Source: Murimonas intestini (GTDB lineage Bacteria > Bacillota > Clostridia > Lachnospirales > Lachnospiraceae). From it: a stretch of 64,000 nt of DNA. The notes beneath the pieces are model-generated. The model searched no databases. It was not told where the DNA came from and was given only the letters and a program-made list of their open reading frames with translations. Positions 52,132 to 60,696 of this stretch are shown one piece after another; within the stretch, counting starts at the first letter, position 1; each line of letters opens with the position of its first letter. Both the position numbers and the translations under genes were made by a program. The stretch lies in the NCBI RefSeq assembly GCF_024622195.1, contig NZ_JANKBI010000004.1, positions 62,001 through 126,000 on the forward strand, in the 5' to 3' direction.

Positions 52132-53029
52132 AGCTTTCCCCCCTTAGTATAAATCTGCCTGAAAGGATACAGATGCCGATCAAAACAGTAGAGATCATTC
52201 CGATGGCAGCGGCATATCCGTACTGATTATAAGAGAAGCCTGTCTTGATCATCATAATAGGGGCAGTCATAGACATATTTGCCGGACCGCCCTTTGTCAT
52301 GGTCCATACAAGGTCATATGTCTTAAAAGCCCAAACAAGCGTCATGGACAGGGCAAGACGTACAGTGGGCTTGATCAGCGGCAGTATGATATGACATGCC
52401 TTTTTCCTGAAATTGCATCCCTCCAGCTCTGCACTTTCAAAAAGCGAGTGGGGGATATTCAGCATGGCAGTATAGCTGAGCATCATGATCGTGCCGCTGG
52501 CCCTCCAGCCCTGTATCATTGCGATCACCCACAGCACCGTCCCCTTATCAGACAGCCAGGCATGCTGCAGGGTTCCCAGCCCCATGGCCCCCAGGAGGGC
52601 ATTGAGCAGTCCCTTGTCCGACGCGGCAAATATAAATGTAAAAAGCAGGCCCAGTACTGTCATGGGCATCATACTCGGGCTGTAAAAGATGACTCTGGCA
52701 ACTCCCCCCAGCCTTCCCTGGATCCTGTACAGGGCAAGAGCCAGCAGAACCCCCAGCACGACTGATACTAGTGTGGAAATGATTCCAATAAATACAGAAT
52801 GCAGAATGGCATCTCTTGTTGCAGCTGTGGTGAATGACTGGATATAATTCTGCATCCCTACAAAAGAGATGCTCCCGCCGCCCTTCCAGTCACAAAAGGA
52901 TAGGTATATGTTCCATATTAAAGGGATCAGTATGGTGATAAGTATCACCACAAATGCGGGAAGCATGAAAAAAAGCCCCGCGATGACTACTTTCCGGTTT
53001 ACACCTGATTGTTTTTTCCTATTCTTCAC
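52121..53029 (-). CDS. Carbohydrate ABC transporter permease, MalF type
   Basis: 302 residues, six spans. The loop ESAELEGCNFRKKACHIILPLI replaces the common EAA motif. N-terminus basic (KNRKKQSGVNRKV). It follows the binding-protein gene after a hairpin and overlaps the MalG-type gene. Confidence 0.92.
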   Translation of the reverse strand: MKNRKKQSGVNRKVVIAGLFFMLPAFVVILITILIPLIWNIYLSFCDWKGGGSISFVGMQNYIQSFTTAATRDAILHSVFIGIISTLVSVVLGVLLALALYRIQGRLGGVARVIFYSPSMMPMTVLGLLFTFIFAASDKGLLNALLGAMGLGTLQHAWLSDKGTVLWVIAMIQGWRASGTIMMLSYTAMLNIPHSLFESAELEGCNFRKKACHIILPLIKPTVRLALSMTLVWAFKTYDLVWTMTKGGPANMSMTAPIMMIKTGFSYNQYGYAAAIGMISTVLIGICILSGRFILRGESYEY

Positions 53030-53052
53030 GCAGTACCTCCTAATTCAAAACA

Positions 53053-53077
53053 GGGACGGAAGAATCCTCCCCGTCCC
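53053..53077 (-). terminator. Intercistronic hairpin after the third binding-protein gene
   Basis: GGGACGG (53053-53059) pairs with CCGTCCC (53071-53077), 26 bases after the binding-protein stop on the minus strand, followed by TGTTTTG. Likely a leaky terminator or 3' stabiliser, as in the other two importer operons. Confidence 0.5.
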
Positions 53078-53102
53078 CGTCTGCTTTTAACATCAGGCTG
53101 CT

Positions 53103-54428
53103 CTATTTTGCTGCCGCAGCCTCCCTCAGTGCTTCCAGTTCATCTAATGCTGACTCTCCATTAAAGAGGTAATTAGCGGGCTCATTATAAACAAGATTAT
53201 CAAATATTTCAGAAGAAAGATTGATCACCTCATCCGGATATACTTTATCCGCATCCCTGCTGTACAGCTGATAGTTTGCATCATCTGAAGTCACATTTTT
53301 ATTAGCCACAATCGATCCCTGGTCAGCCATTGCCTGCAGTACCTCCGTACCTGTAAGGTATTTCAGGATTTCCACTGCTTCATCAGGATATTTCGTATTT
53401 GACATGATCATATAGCCGCCGGCTGATCCCAGAAGATTATTCATATCATCTGTTTTCGCCATGCTTGGCCAGCTGATCACGCCCAGTTCAAATCTGTCCC
53501 CTACCTTCTCTGATACAGACTGGGCATTTGCCACAACATTACAGAAAATTGCTGCATCTCCATTTATAAAGGCTGCCATAGCATCATCTGCGGAGGTAGT
53601 CACGGCTTCCTTGCCGCCCGGATACACATAATCACTGTTATACATATCAGCAATATTGTCCATGGCATTCTTGACTCTCTCATCCGTGAACGGAACCTCG
53701 CCTGCTATGAAGGAATCCAGCTCTTCTTTATTGTCCCAGCACTGAAGCAGGGCGTTGCGCACAAACCATCCAGCCCACTCCTGCTGTACAGCTACAGGCG
53801 TCTTCCCTGAAGCCTTGATTTTTTCACAGGCTGCCATGAATTCATCCCATGTCATGACATCTTTAAATTCCACGCCTGCATCTTCAAACAGCTTCTTATT
53901 CACCTGGAGCATAGGATAGTTTGTTGTATTCGGAATTGCCAGAAGTCCTTCTTTTGTCTTTCCCACTTCCAGAATACCGTCCGTAAAGCCTTCCTTCCAC
54001 TCCGTATCCGCTTCCATATACTCCGTCAGATCCATTGGGATGCCTGTGCCTTCGAATTTCTTCATATATGTAGGCCAGTACATAACAACATCCATAGCCT
54101 GATCGGCTGCAAAGGCTGTCTTAACTGTCTGCTCTACAGTTGGTTCATCCCAGTTTTTAAATGTGAGACTGTAATCAGGAAACTTCTTTTCCACCATCTC
54201 TTTTACAGTTTCAGCCCAGGGATCCGTAGAATTTGTTATCATCAATGTAAGCTCAGGCCCCCCTGCCTTAGTCTTGGCCGCTTCCGTCTCCTCCTTGGCT
54301 GCTGTTTCAGCTTCAGTCTCAGCAGTATTTTTTTCTGTTTCCTTTTTCTGCGCAGAATCTCCGCATCCTGCCAGACATCCAAATGCCATGATACTGCACA
54401 ACAAAATACTTAATGCTTTTTTCTTCAT
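53103..54428 (-). CDS. Sugar ABC transporter substrate-binding lipoprotein
   Basis: 441 residues with lipoprotein signal ending LAGC (MKKKALSILLCSIMAFGCLAGC). A low-complexity Glu/Ala/Thr linker follows, then a family 1 binding domain. Head of the importer operon that ends with the GH106-like gene. It has no adjacent two-component system, unlike the other two complete loci. Confidence 0.93.
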   Translation of the reverse strand: MKKKALSILLCSIMAFGCLAGCGDSAQKKETEKNTAETEAETAAKEETEAAKTKAGGPELTLMITNSTDPWAETVKEMVEKKFPDYSLTFKNWDEPTVEQTVKTAFAADQAMDVVMYWPTYMKKFEGTGIPMDLTEYMEADTEWKEGFTDGILEVGKTKEGLLAIPNTTNYPMLQVNKKLFEDAGVEFKDVMTWDEFMAACEKIKASGKTPVAVQQEWAGWFVRNALLQCWDNKEELDSFIAGEVPFTDERVKNAMDNIADMYNSDYVYPGGKEAVTTSADDAMAAFINGDAAIFCNVVANAQSVSEKVGDRFELGVISWPSMAKTDDMNNLLGSAGGYMIMSNTKYPDEAVEILKYLTGTEVLQAMADQGSIVANKNVTSDDANYQLYSRDADKVYPDEVINLSSEIFDNLVYNEPANYLFNGESALDELEALREAAAAK

Positions 54429-54616
54429 CTGTTTTACCTCCCAATAATGAAATATCCTCCTGTTTTACGCCTCCGTTGCAATTCATAATTTAATTCTAGC
54501 ATACTATTTTGCCATTACATCCCTGTATCTTGCTGAAAAATAACACTATATTGCCCCTGGTTTTTATTCCCCGGACAGAGTGCCGCAGGCTTCTAATCAC
54601 AGAACAATACAGAACA

Positions 54617-54662
54617 AAAAAAGAGCCATGCGGGTGCATTTTCTCATGCATCCACACGGCCC
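54617..54662 (-). terminator. Terminator of the MNT-HEPN pair
   Basis: On the minus strand GCCGTGTGGATGCAT and AATGCACCCGCATGGC form a long imperfect stem followed by TCTTTTTTT, 10 bases after the HEPN stop at 54673. Confidence 0.8.
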
Positions 54663-54672
54663 CTTGCCTATG

Positions 54673-55065
54673 CTAGTATTTCAATTTTTTCAGCTTCTCC
54701 ACTGTATCGTACATAATGGATAAACACTTATCAAATTCTTCCTTTGTAACTGTGTAAAAATCATCACCCGGATACCTTGCATCATAGTAAAAATCTGTAA
54801 GATATGCAAGCCCTATCGTATCCAGATTCAAATCCGGGTCCAGCTGATTCAGTTTTGCTGCAATTTTTTTCATGTTATGTTTTCTTAATAAATCTGATAC
54901 ATCCTCATTTAAAAATAGCCTGTCAACATATCCTTTCAGAAACTTTTCTGCCACCTGCTGGCATTGCACAGACATTTGATTATAAAAAGTACTGCCAGTC
55001 TCAAGAACTGACTCCAGATATCTTAAATCATTTTCCGCAATATCCAGATAACTATTTTTGATCAT
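54673..55065 (-). CDS. HEPN-domain protein of an MNT-HEPN pair
   Basis: 130 residues, an all-helical HEPN protein (PF05168-like): AENDLRYLESVL, VQCQQVAEKFLKGYV, KHNMKKIAAKLNQ, and the late YYDARYPGDDF. HEPN proteins of this group are often RNases held in check by a nucleotidyltransferase. Here I do not see a clean R-x4-6-H catalytic motif, so it may act as a scaffold. ATG overlaps the upstream gene's stop (TGATG) with GGAGG before it, a translational coupling that fits a toxin-antitoxin style pair. Confidence 0.85.
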   Translation of the reverse strand: MIKNSYLDIAENDLRYLESVLETGSTFYNQMSVQCQQVAEKFLKGYVDRLFLNEDVSDLLRKHNMKKIAAKLNQLDPDLNLDTIGLAYLTDFYYDARYPGDDFYTVTKEEFDKCLSIMYDTVEKLKKLKY

Positions 55066-55430
55066 CACATCACCTCCAGGATTATTTTCCTGTCACGTCT
55101 CACAGCCTTCTTAAATACAGTGTCTTCTTCAACAGACTCTTCATTCATATATACAAGATCAGTGCTGATGCCGCACTTACTTTCGGCCAATGTCCATCTG
55201 ATATCTGAAGCCAGCATCCTGTCTTCCAACTTTTTCTCTGTAATTATCAGCATATCTACATCACTTGTACTTTTTAATTCCCCGCGTGCACAGCTGCCAA
55301 AAAGATATACGCCTTTCAGTCCCGGTATATCTGCTTTGACAATATAATCAATATCAGCATCTATTTTATCCACAAATCTCTTTGGCAGATACTCATAATT
55401 CTCCCTGTGGATCTTAATCCTGCTCTCCAA
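55065..55430 (-). CDS. MNT-type nucleotidyltransferase of the MNT-HEPN pair
   Basis: 121 residues with the minimal nucleotidyltransferase motif GSCARGELKSTSDVDMLI (residues ~46-63; G-S-x10-D-x-D) and a later acidic residue at the D/E of STDLVYM. MNT partners of HEPN proteins can add AMP to the toxin and inactivate it. First gene of the pair, with HEPN following in overlap. The start has no strong Shine-Dalgarno sequence visible in the few bases upstream, so a slightly later start is possible. Confidence 0.88.
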   Translation of the reverse strand: MESRIKIHRENYEYLPKRFVDKIDADIDYIVKADIPGLKGVYLFGSCARGELKSTSDVDMLIITEKKLEDRMLASDIRWTLAESKCGISTDLVYMNEESVEEDTVFKKAVRRDRKIILEVM

Positions 55431-55544
55431 ATTTTGTGCCCTCCAATACGATGTAACTTATCAATTTCTGTGACTAACAGGAGTATTTTATATAATTTAT
55501 TATTATTTTTTCATAGATATCATTCTATGTCAACTGTTTTCTAT

Positions 55545-57158
55545 CTATTCCCACTTTATATCAGTATTTAGCCTGACTCGTATCACACTGCCCTCATGCA
55601 CGTACAGCTGATAATTTGCTTCATCGCCATTCCGCTTATATTCGCACACCCACGTATTCCCGTCAAAGTGGCCTTCCTCTATGGAAAGGAAATTGAGCTG
55701 TCCTGACAGACAGGAGGTCAGATGTGCATATGGAATCCTATCCTCTATCTCCGGCCTTCTCAAAAAAGAGAAGCACACTCCAGCGCCTGCCAGATAAAAT
55801 TCCCCCTGTCCGCAGTCTATGATCAGGCATCTTCCCCTGCATGTCATGCAGGATCCATTTTCCGGGGCATTCAGATTGATCCTGGAGCCAAAGTAGTGCT
55901 GGGGCTTTGGATCATTGCTCAGGAATCTGGCTGCTATATGATATTCTTCTGTTTTGATATACTGCCACTGGGAGAATTCTGCCTGTGTGACGGCGTGTAC
56001 ACGTCCTGTGCCCCTGTATTTTATCAGCAGAGGCGCCAGTGAAGACAATATATTCATAGACATTGCCGCTTCTCTTGCTTCAGGAAGCAGCTTTCCGCCT
56101 GCAATGCCGCTCTCCGCTCCAAAACAGCAGATACCGATGGCTCCATATTCAGCTGCTGCGATAAGTATGTTCATGGCTGCACCCACGCCTCCGTTTAGCG
56201 TTTCCGGAATAAACAGGGGATTGTCCGGCCTGGCGTATGCCCTGCATGCCTTTCTGTAATCCCGCTCAGCCGGCAGGTAGATGTCCGGTCCAAAGAGGGT
56301 GATCCCGGGTGCTGTGATCTTCCAGATATCCATCACCCTTGACACAGGCCCTCCTGACACATAACACAGGGCCGGCGCCTCACACTCATTGATCTCTATA
56401 GAAACATTCATCAGATACGGAACCTGGAATTTTTCCTTGCCTGCCTCTGTCATCTCCTGTATATACGACGCATGCTTCCATGCACAGAATGCCTCATTTG
56501 CATGTCTGCCGAATATATCAGCCCATGAATGCCTCCTGTTCTGTCCCGCGGGACATGATACCTCCCGGCCGCTGTCTTCAAGAACCACATTCCAAAGGTT
56601 TTCAGGCACAGGCTGTCTGTACTCATATTCCGCCTCCTCTGAATAGTCCCTGTCAGTATGTACCAGCCCCACTTCATTCTCCACCTGGACTGCTATCACA
56701 GTGCCGTCTTTATCATACTCCGCCAGAAATTCCATTACCCTGGCAAAAGCCTTCTTATCCCGTTCAAGGGTGGCCCTGCAGTGAGGGCTGAGAGATTCCA
56801 CAGGAATGCCTGCAAAGTTTCTGGCCAGCCTGTAGACCTCAGGATTTCTTTTTATATATTCCGGCGCATATGTAAACAGGCCGTTCTTGCTAGCTCCAAA
56901 CCACAGGGGAATCAGGTATAACCCGGCTTCCTTAGCCTTATCCGCAAGTGATCTGACAAGGCTCATATCATAGACATCCTTCTCCGGTTCTATATCACAC
57001 CAGTATACAGGCGCTTCTATGAGATTCCCGCCGTATAGCCTGACCGCACTGATGGTCCTGTCAATCATCTCTGTGCCGCTGGATGAGTTGTGGCACTGCA
57101 GGCCGGTCAGGAAGACCGGCTCACCCTTCCTGTTTTGTAAAAAATCATTAAAAGCCAT
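55545..57158 (-). CDS. GH35/GH42-type beta-galactosidase-like glycosidase
   Basis: 537 residues with no signal peptide. Barrel motifs include EAPVYWCDIEP and the acid/base in VQVENEVG (E162), with the likely nucleophile E319 in LFIPETLNGG. The C-terminal ~200 residues are a beta domain as in DUF5597-type enzymes of this clan. It would release a terminal beta-galactoside-like sugar. It follows the solo FnIII gene by 9 bases in the importer operon of the second locus. Confidence 0.8.
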   Translation of the reverse strand: MAFNDFLQNRKGEPVFLTGLQCHNSSSGTEMIDRTISAVRLYGGNLIEAPVYWCDIEPEKDVYDMSLVRSLADKAKEAGLYLIPLWFGASKNGLFTYAPEYIKRNPEVYRLARNFAGIPVESLSPHCRATLERDKKAFARVMEFLAEYDKDGTVIAVQVENEVGLVHTDRDYSEEAEYEYRQPVPENLWNVVLEDSGREVSCPAGQNRRHSWADIFGRHANEAFCAWKHASYIQEMTEAGKEKFQVPYLMNVSIEINECEAPALCYVSGGPVSRVMDIWKITAPGITLFGPDIYLPAERDYRKACRAYARPDNPLFIPETLNGGVGAAMNILIAAAEYGAIGICCFGAESGIAGGKLLPEAREAAMSMNILSSLAPLLIKYRGTGRVHAVTQAEFSQWQYIKTEEYHIAARFLSNDPKPQHYFGSRINLNAPENGSCMTCRGRCLIIDCGQGEFYLAGAGVCFSFLRRPEIEDRIPYAHLTSCLSGQLNFLSIEEGHFDGNTWVCEYKRNGDEANYQLYVHEGSVIRVRLNTDIKWE

Positions 57159-57167
57159 AATACTCCT

Positions 57168-57446
57168 CTAATCTCCTGTGGCAAAAAACGACTGGCTCCA
57201 TTCACCCATGCCGCTGCGCACCCTGATATAATACACAGTTTCCGCCTTGAGCATGGCACTGTCATAAGCACAGAAGCACTCATGGGTGTCCCGCAAAAAT
57301 ATAATATCCTTAAATTGCTCATCTCTAGCCATCTCTATGGTAAACTGTTTGTATTTAACCGGAGCCTTCCACACAAATACAGGCCTGACGCGCTCCACGC
57401 CTATATTATCCCGGTATCCTCTTACCTGCAGCTGAAAATTGTTCAT
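57168..57446 (-). CDS. Solo FnIII-like module (rhamnosidase N-terminal type)
   Basis: 92 residues that make one beta-sandwich module: RVRPVFVWKA, KQFTIEMARDEQF, YYIRVRSGMGEWS, ending SQSFFATGD. This is like the first domain of GH78 alpha-L-rhamnosidases, but the catalytic part is missing. Start 57446 has GAGGGGG before it. It lies between the GH43 and GH35 genes (13 and 9 bases), so it is likely translated as an independent protein, perhaps binding one of the enzymes, or it is a remnant. Confidence 0.6.
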   Translation of the reverse strand: MNNFQLQVRGYRDNIGVERVRPVFVWKAPVKYKQFTIEMARDEQFKDIIFLRDTHECFCAYDSAMLKAETVYYIRVRSGMGEWSQSFFATGD

Positions 57447-57459
57447 TTTTCCATCCCCC

Positions 57460-58881
57460 TCATACATTCCGGCTCTCTTCCTGTCCCCGTTCAAACCGGA
57501 ACCATTCCAGGTCGCACAGCCATCCGCCGAACTGATTATCCGGATAAGTTTTTAAGCATACTTCATGGACTCCTTTTACAGGCTCTACCTCACATGTAAA
57601 TGTCCTCCAGTTCCACGGGCCGAATCCGTTTGTATCCTTGATCCGGCACACCCCGATGCAGGGACCGTCCGGGCCGTCTATATGGATCTCCAGTTTTGCT
57701 GATGACAAGTAGTTGGATGCAGAGCACGTAAACCTGCTGACTCCGTCTTTAAAATCCAGATAACGGTAAACTGCAGCATCGCCGCTTGTAAATTTAGTCA
57801 GATACTCCTTATGTACTCCGTTTTCAACGTAGTGTGCAGACCTCACCCCCACGTCTCTGGCGCCCTTCATCCTGTTGTCCAGCATTGTCCGCCGCCACCC
57901 TGTCACAGGCACTTTCCAGAAGAAATTATCACACTCGCTTCTTTCATGGATACTCAGGGATTCCCTGTGGAAGCAGCAGGCACGGTAAGCATCCATCCTC
58001 CTGAGTGCATCGATGGGACCTTCTGCGCCCTGGGTAGTCATCTTCACTTCTGCGATATCTCCGTTCTCATCAAACTGGATGGGTTCTATACATGCCTTCC
58101 TGCCTCCCATCTCGATACCAAAACATGCCCTGTGATAAACGATATACCATTTATCATGAAAGCATACGATAGAGCCATGGTTATTCCAGGAAGCCAGGTC
58201 GCAGTCTGCATTGTCAATAATAACTCCCCGTTTTTCAAACGGACCCAATGGGGATTTACTGACAGCGTAGCTGAGGCAGGTAGCGGCGCCCCTGTCCGTG
58301 TCACAGTAAATCAGGTAATAAGTATCACCACGTTTCCTCATAGAGCTGCCCTCATGAAAACCATGCCCGTCCTCTGTGATGAGCATAGTATCATGAGTCT
58401 CTTCTTCCAGCTCGTACATATTGTCCTTGAGCCTGCAGCCCCTTAAGGAGAACTGTCCCCAATAGAGGTATGCGCTGCCGTCATCGTCCACGAACACTGC
58501 CGGGTCCCCGCAGGACGGAAAGTCCGTCCCTTCTATGGGCCGGGCATTCAGGAACGGGCCTTCCGGTCTGTCCGAGAAGGCAACACACTGTTTTCCAGCT
58601 GCCGTAAAATAATAATAATATCTGCCGTCCTTTTCCGCACAGTCGCTGGCCGGCAGCAGCTGAACATCTTCAAAATCCACAGCCTGGCGTGCATCGAATC
58701 CCGGTCTGTGTTCCGTCCAGTCCTGCAGGTCTTTTGTAGACCACACATGCTGCCAGGGGTCCATACCAAATCCGCCTGTGCGGTCATTTGATGCATACAG
58801 ATAAAGTGTGTCCGGATCAGATGCCCACACATGCGGCTCGCCGTCCGGCGCTGAATAATGCAGCGGTAATATCGGATTCAT
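57460..58881 (-). CDS. GH43-family glycosidase with C-terminal sandwich domain
   Basis: 473 residues with no signal peptide. Five-bladed propeller motifs: SAPDGEPHVWASDPDTLYLYA, GDPAVFVDDDGSAYLYWGQ (pKa-modulating Asp) and HEGSSMRKRGDTYYL (acid Glu). The last ~140 residues look like a CBM6-type sandwich. By family an alpha-L-arabinofuranosidase or beta-xylosidase. It follows the MalG-type permease gene by 44 bases. Confidence 0.87.
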   Translation of the reverse strand: MNPILPLHYSAPDGEPHVWASDPDTLYLYASNDRTGGFGMDPWQHVWSTKDLQDWTEHRPGFDARQAVDFEDVQLLPASDCAEKDGRYYYYFTAAGKQCVAFSDRPEGPFLNARPIEGTDFPSCGDPAVFVDDDGSAYLYWGQFSLRGCRLKDNMYELEEETHDTMLITEDGHGFHEGSSMRKRGDTYYLIYCDTDRGAATCLSYAVSKSPLGPFEKRGVIIDNADCDLASWNNHGSIVCFHDKWYIVYHRACFGIEMGGRKACIEPIQFDENGDIAEVKMTTQGAEGPIDALRRMDAYRACCFHRESLSIHERSECDNFFWKVPVTGWRRTMLDNRMKGARDVGVRSAHYVENGVHKEYLTKFTSGDAAVYRYLDFKDGVSRFTCSASNYLSSAKLEIHIDGPDGPCIGVCRIKDTNGFGPWNWRTFTCEVEPVKGVHEVCLKTYPDNQFGGWLCDLEWFRFERGQEESRNV

Positions 58882-58925
58882 TTTCCTGCCTCCAAATTTT
58901 TTATAATTATTTCTTATAAACTGCG

Positions 58926-59756
58926 CTAACCCTTCACAGCCCCGGCTGTCATACCTGCCACCACCTGCTTCTGCAGGATCAGGAATATGATAATTACCGG
59001 GATCATGGTGATGACAGCTGCAGCAAATGCAGTGTTATAGTCAGCCCCGTATGCTCCGAAAAACACATACTGCTGCATGGGTATCGTCTTTATAGCTTCA
59101 TTCTGCAGCAGCAGGATAGACACGTTGAATTCATTCCATACGCCCAGGAACTGCAGTGTAGCCACTGTAGCCAGAATGGGCTTGAGCAGCGGGAAGATGA
59201 TCCTGAAGAATATCCTGAACCTCCCGGCCCCCTCTATCTCAGCTGCCTCCTCAAGTTCCATGGGTATAGCCCTGACAAACCCGATTATCATCACAGTAGA
59301 ATAGGCAATGGCCAGCCCGGCTATCATGATGATGGCGCCTGACCTTGTATTTAACAGGTTCATCCCCTTATACATCCTGTAGACAGGAATCATAATGACC
59401 TGAAAGGGCAGCATCATGGAACTGACAAGCAGCGTCTCATAGAAACGGTAAAACTTCCTGTTGTACTGCCTCCCTATCGCGTAGGCCGCAGTAGAAGCCA
59501 CAAGTACTATGATAACCACGCTGCACAGGGTAATAATAATGCTGTTCTTCATGGAGACCAGAATATTTGCCTTCTCCATGGCCGCGCTGAAATTCTCCCA
59601 ATGTATCATTTCCGGAAGAGACAAGATCCCAAGAGATGTCTCCTGCTTTGATTTCACTGACATCAGCAGGCAGATAAAAAACGGCCAGAGAAAGATAACA
59701 GTTAAGACTGCCAGAAATATTTTTCCAATAAAATTGACTCTATCCTGTTTCATCAC
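58926..59756 (-). CDS. Carbohydrate ABC transporter permease, MalG type
   Basis: 276 residues, six spans, EAA loop EEAAEIEGAGRFRIFFRIIFPLL, tail MTAGAVKG. Overlaps the MalF-type gene by 4 bases (ATGA type). Second locus importer. Confidence 0.93.
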   Translation of the reverse strand: MMKQDRVNFIGKIFLAVLTVIFLWPFFICLLMSVKSKQETSLGILSLPEMIHWENFSAAMEKANILVSMKNSIIITLCSVVIIVLVASTAAYAIGRQYNRKFYRFYETLLVSSMMLPFQVIMIPVYRMYKGMNLLNTRSGAIIMIAGLAIAYSTVMIIGFVRAIPMELEEAAEIEGAGRFRIFFRIIFPLLKPILATVATLQFLGVWNEFNVSILLLQNEAIKTIPMQQYVFFGAYGADYNTAFAAAVITMIPVIIIFLILQKQVVAGMTAGAVKG

Positions 59757-60601
59757 GCTTCTATCTCCTTACTTCTGAAAAACTTTGTCAATGCAAGGCC
59801 TATAATCACCAGAAATGCCATGAATACAAGTGATACAGCTTGTGCATATCCAGCCCTGGAGTACTTAAACATATAATTGTAGATCAGTATTGCCACTGTC
59901 TCTGAGGAACCTGCCGGACCTCCCCCTGTGGCTGCAAGGACTGTTCCGAACTCTCTGAGGGAGGATGTCAGGGTAAGAGTAATGCAGATCGTAAAAGATG
60001 GCATCAGCATGGGGACCGTGACATTCCAGAATCTTTTCCTGCTGTTTGCGCCGTCTATCATTGCGGCTTCCATATAGTCTTTTGGTATGCCTGTGAGGCC
60101 AGCCATATAGATCATGACATTTGAGCCAAGATTATTCCACAGGGATATGATAATGATGCCCGTCAGCACAGTCCTGCGGCTGCCCAGCAGGGATTTTCCC
60201 AGCACCATGGAGAACATATTGGAATCAATATATTTCCATACAAAGGAAGCCAGGACTGCGCTGATGGCCAGAGGGATAAAAAAGCTCGTCTTAAAAAAGG
60301 CTTTCCCTTTCAGCTTTTTGCTGAGTATGATCGCAAGGGACAGGGCCAGCACATTGTTGATGGCCGTTACAGCCACACCGTATATCACTGTATTCTGAAT
60401 TGGCGCTACTACCTTTTTGTCTGAAAACAGCCTGATAAAATTATCTATGCCCACGTAATCATAAGACCTGGCAATACCGTCCCAGTCCGTGAATGCCAGA
60501 TGGATCCCGGAAAAAAACGGGTAGATCACGCAGAATGTAAACAGGATCAGGGAGGGAATCAAAAATACGAAATATCCCATTCTTTTCTTTAATTGTTTCA
60601 T
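59753..60601 (-). CDS. Carbohydrate ABC transporter permease, MalF type
   Basis: 282 residues, six spans, with MEAAMIDGANSRKRFWNVTVPML as EAA loop. It starts after a strong hairpin that separates it from the binding-protein gene. Partner of the MalG-type gene it overlaps. Confidence 0.93.
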   Translation of the reverse strand: MKQLKKRMGYFVFLIPSLILFTFCVIYPFFSGIHLAFTDWDGIARSYDYVGIDNFIRLFSDKKVVAPIQNTVIYGVAVTAINNVLALSLAIILSKKLKGKAFFKTSFFIPLAISAVLASFVWKYIDSNMFSMVLGKSLLGSRRTVLTGIIIISLWNNLGSNVMIYMAGLTGIPKDYMEAAMIDGANSRKRFWNVTVPMLMPSFTICITLTLTSSLREFGTVLAATGGGPAGSSETVAILIYNYMFKYSRAGYAQAVSLVFMAFLVIIGLALTKFFRSKEIEA

Positions 60602-60621
60602 AACTGTCCTTTCTTTAAGGA

Positions 60622-60651
60622 TGCGCGGTGCACCATTTCCTGCACCGCGCA
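60622..60651 (-). terminator. Intercistronic hairpin after the second-locus binding-protein gene
   Basis: TGCGCGGTGCA (60622-60632) pairs with TGCACCGCGCA (60641-60651) around an 8-base loop, 45 bases after the binding-protein stop. Few Ts follow, so it is more likely a stabiliser or partial terminator than a full stop. Confidence 0.6.
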
Positions 60652-60696
60652 GCTAATTGCCCGCTATTTATCTGCTGCATGATCAGCAGCAATTAT

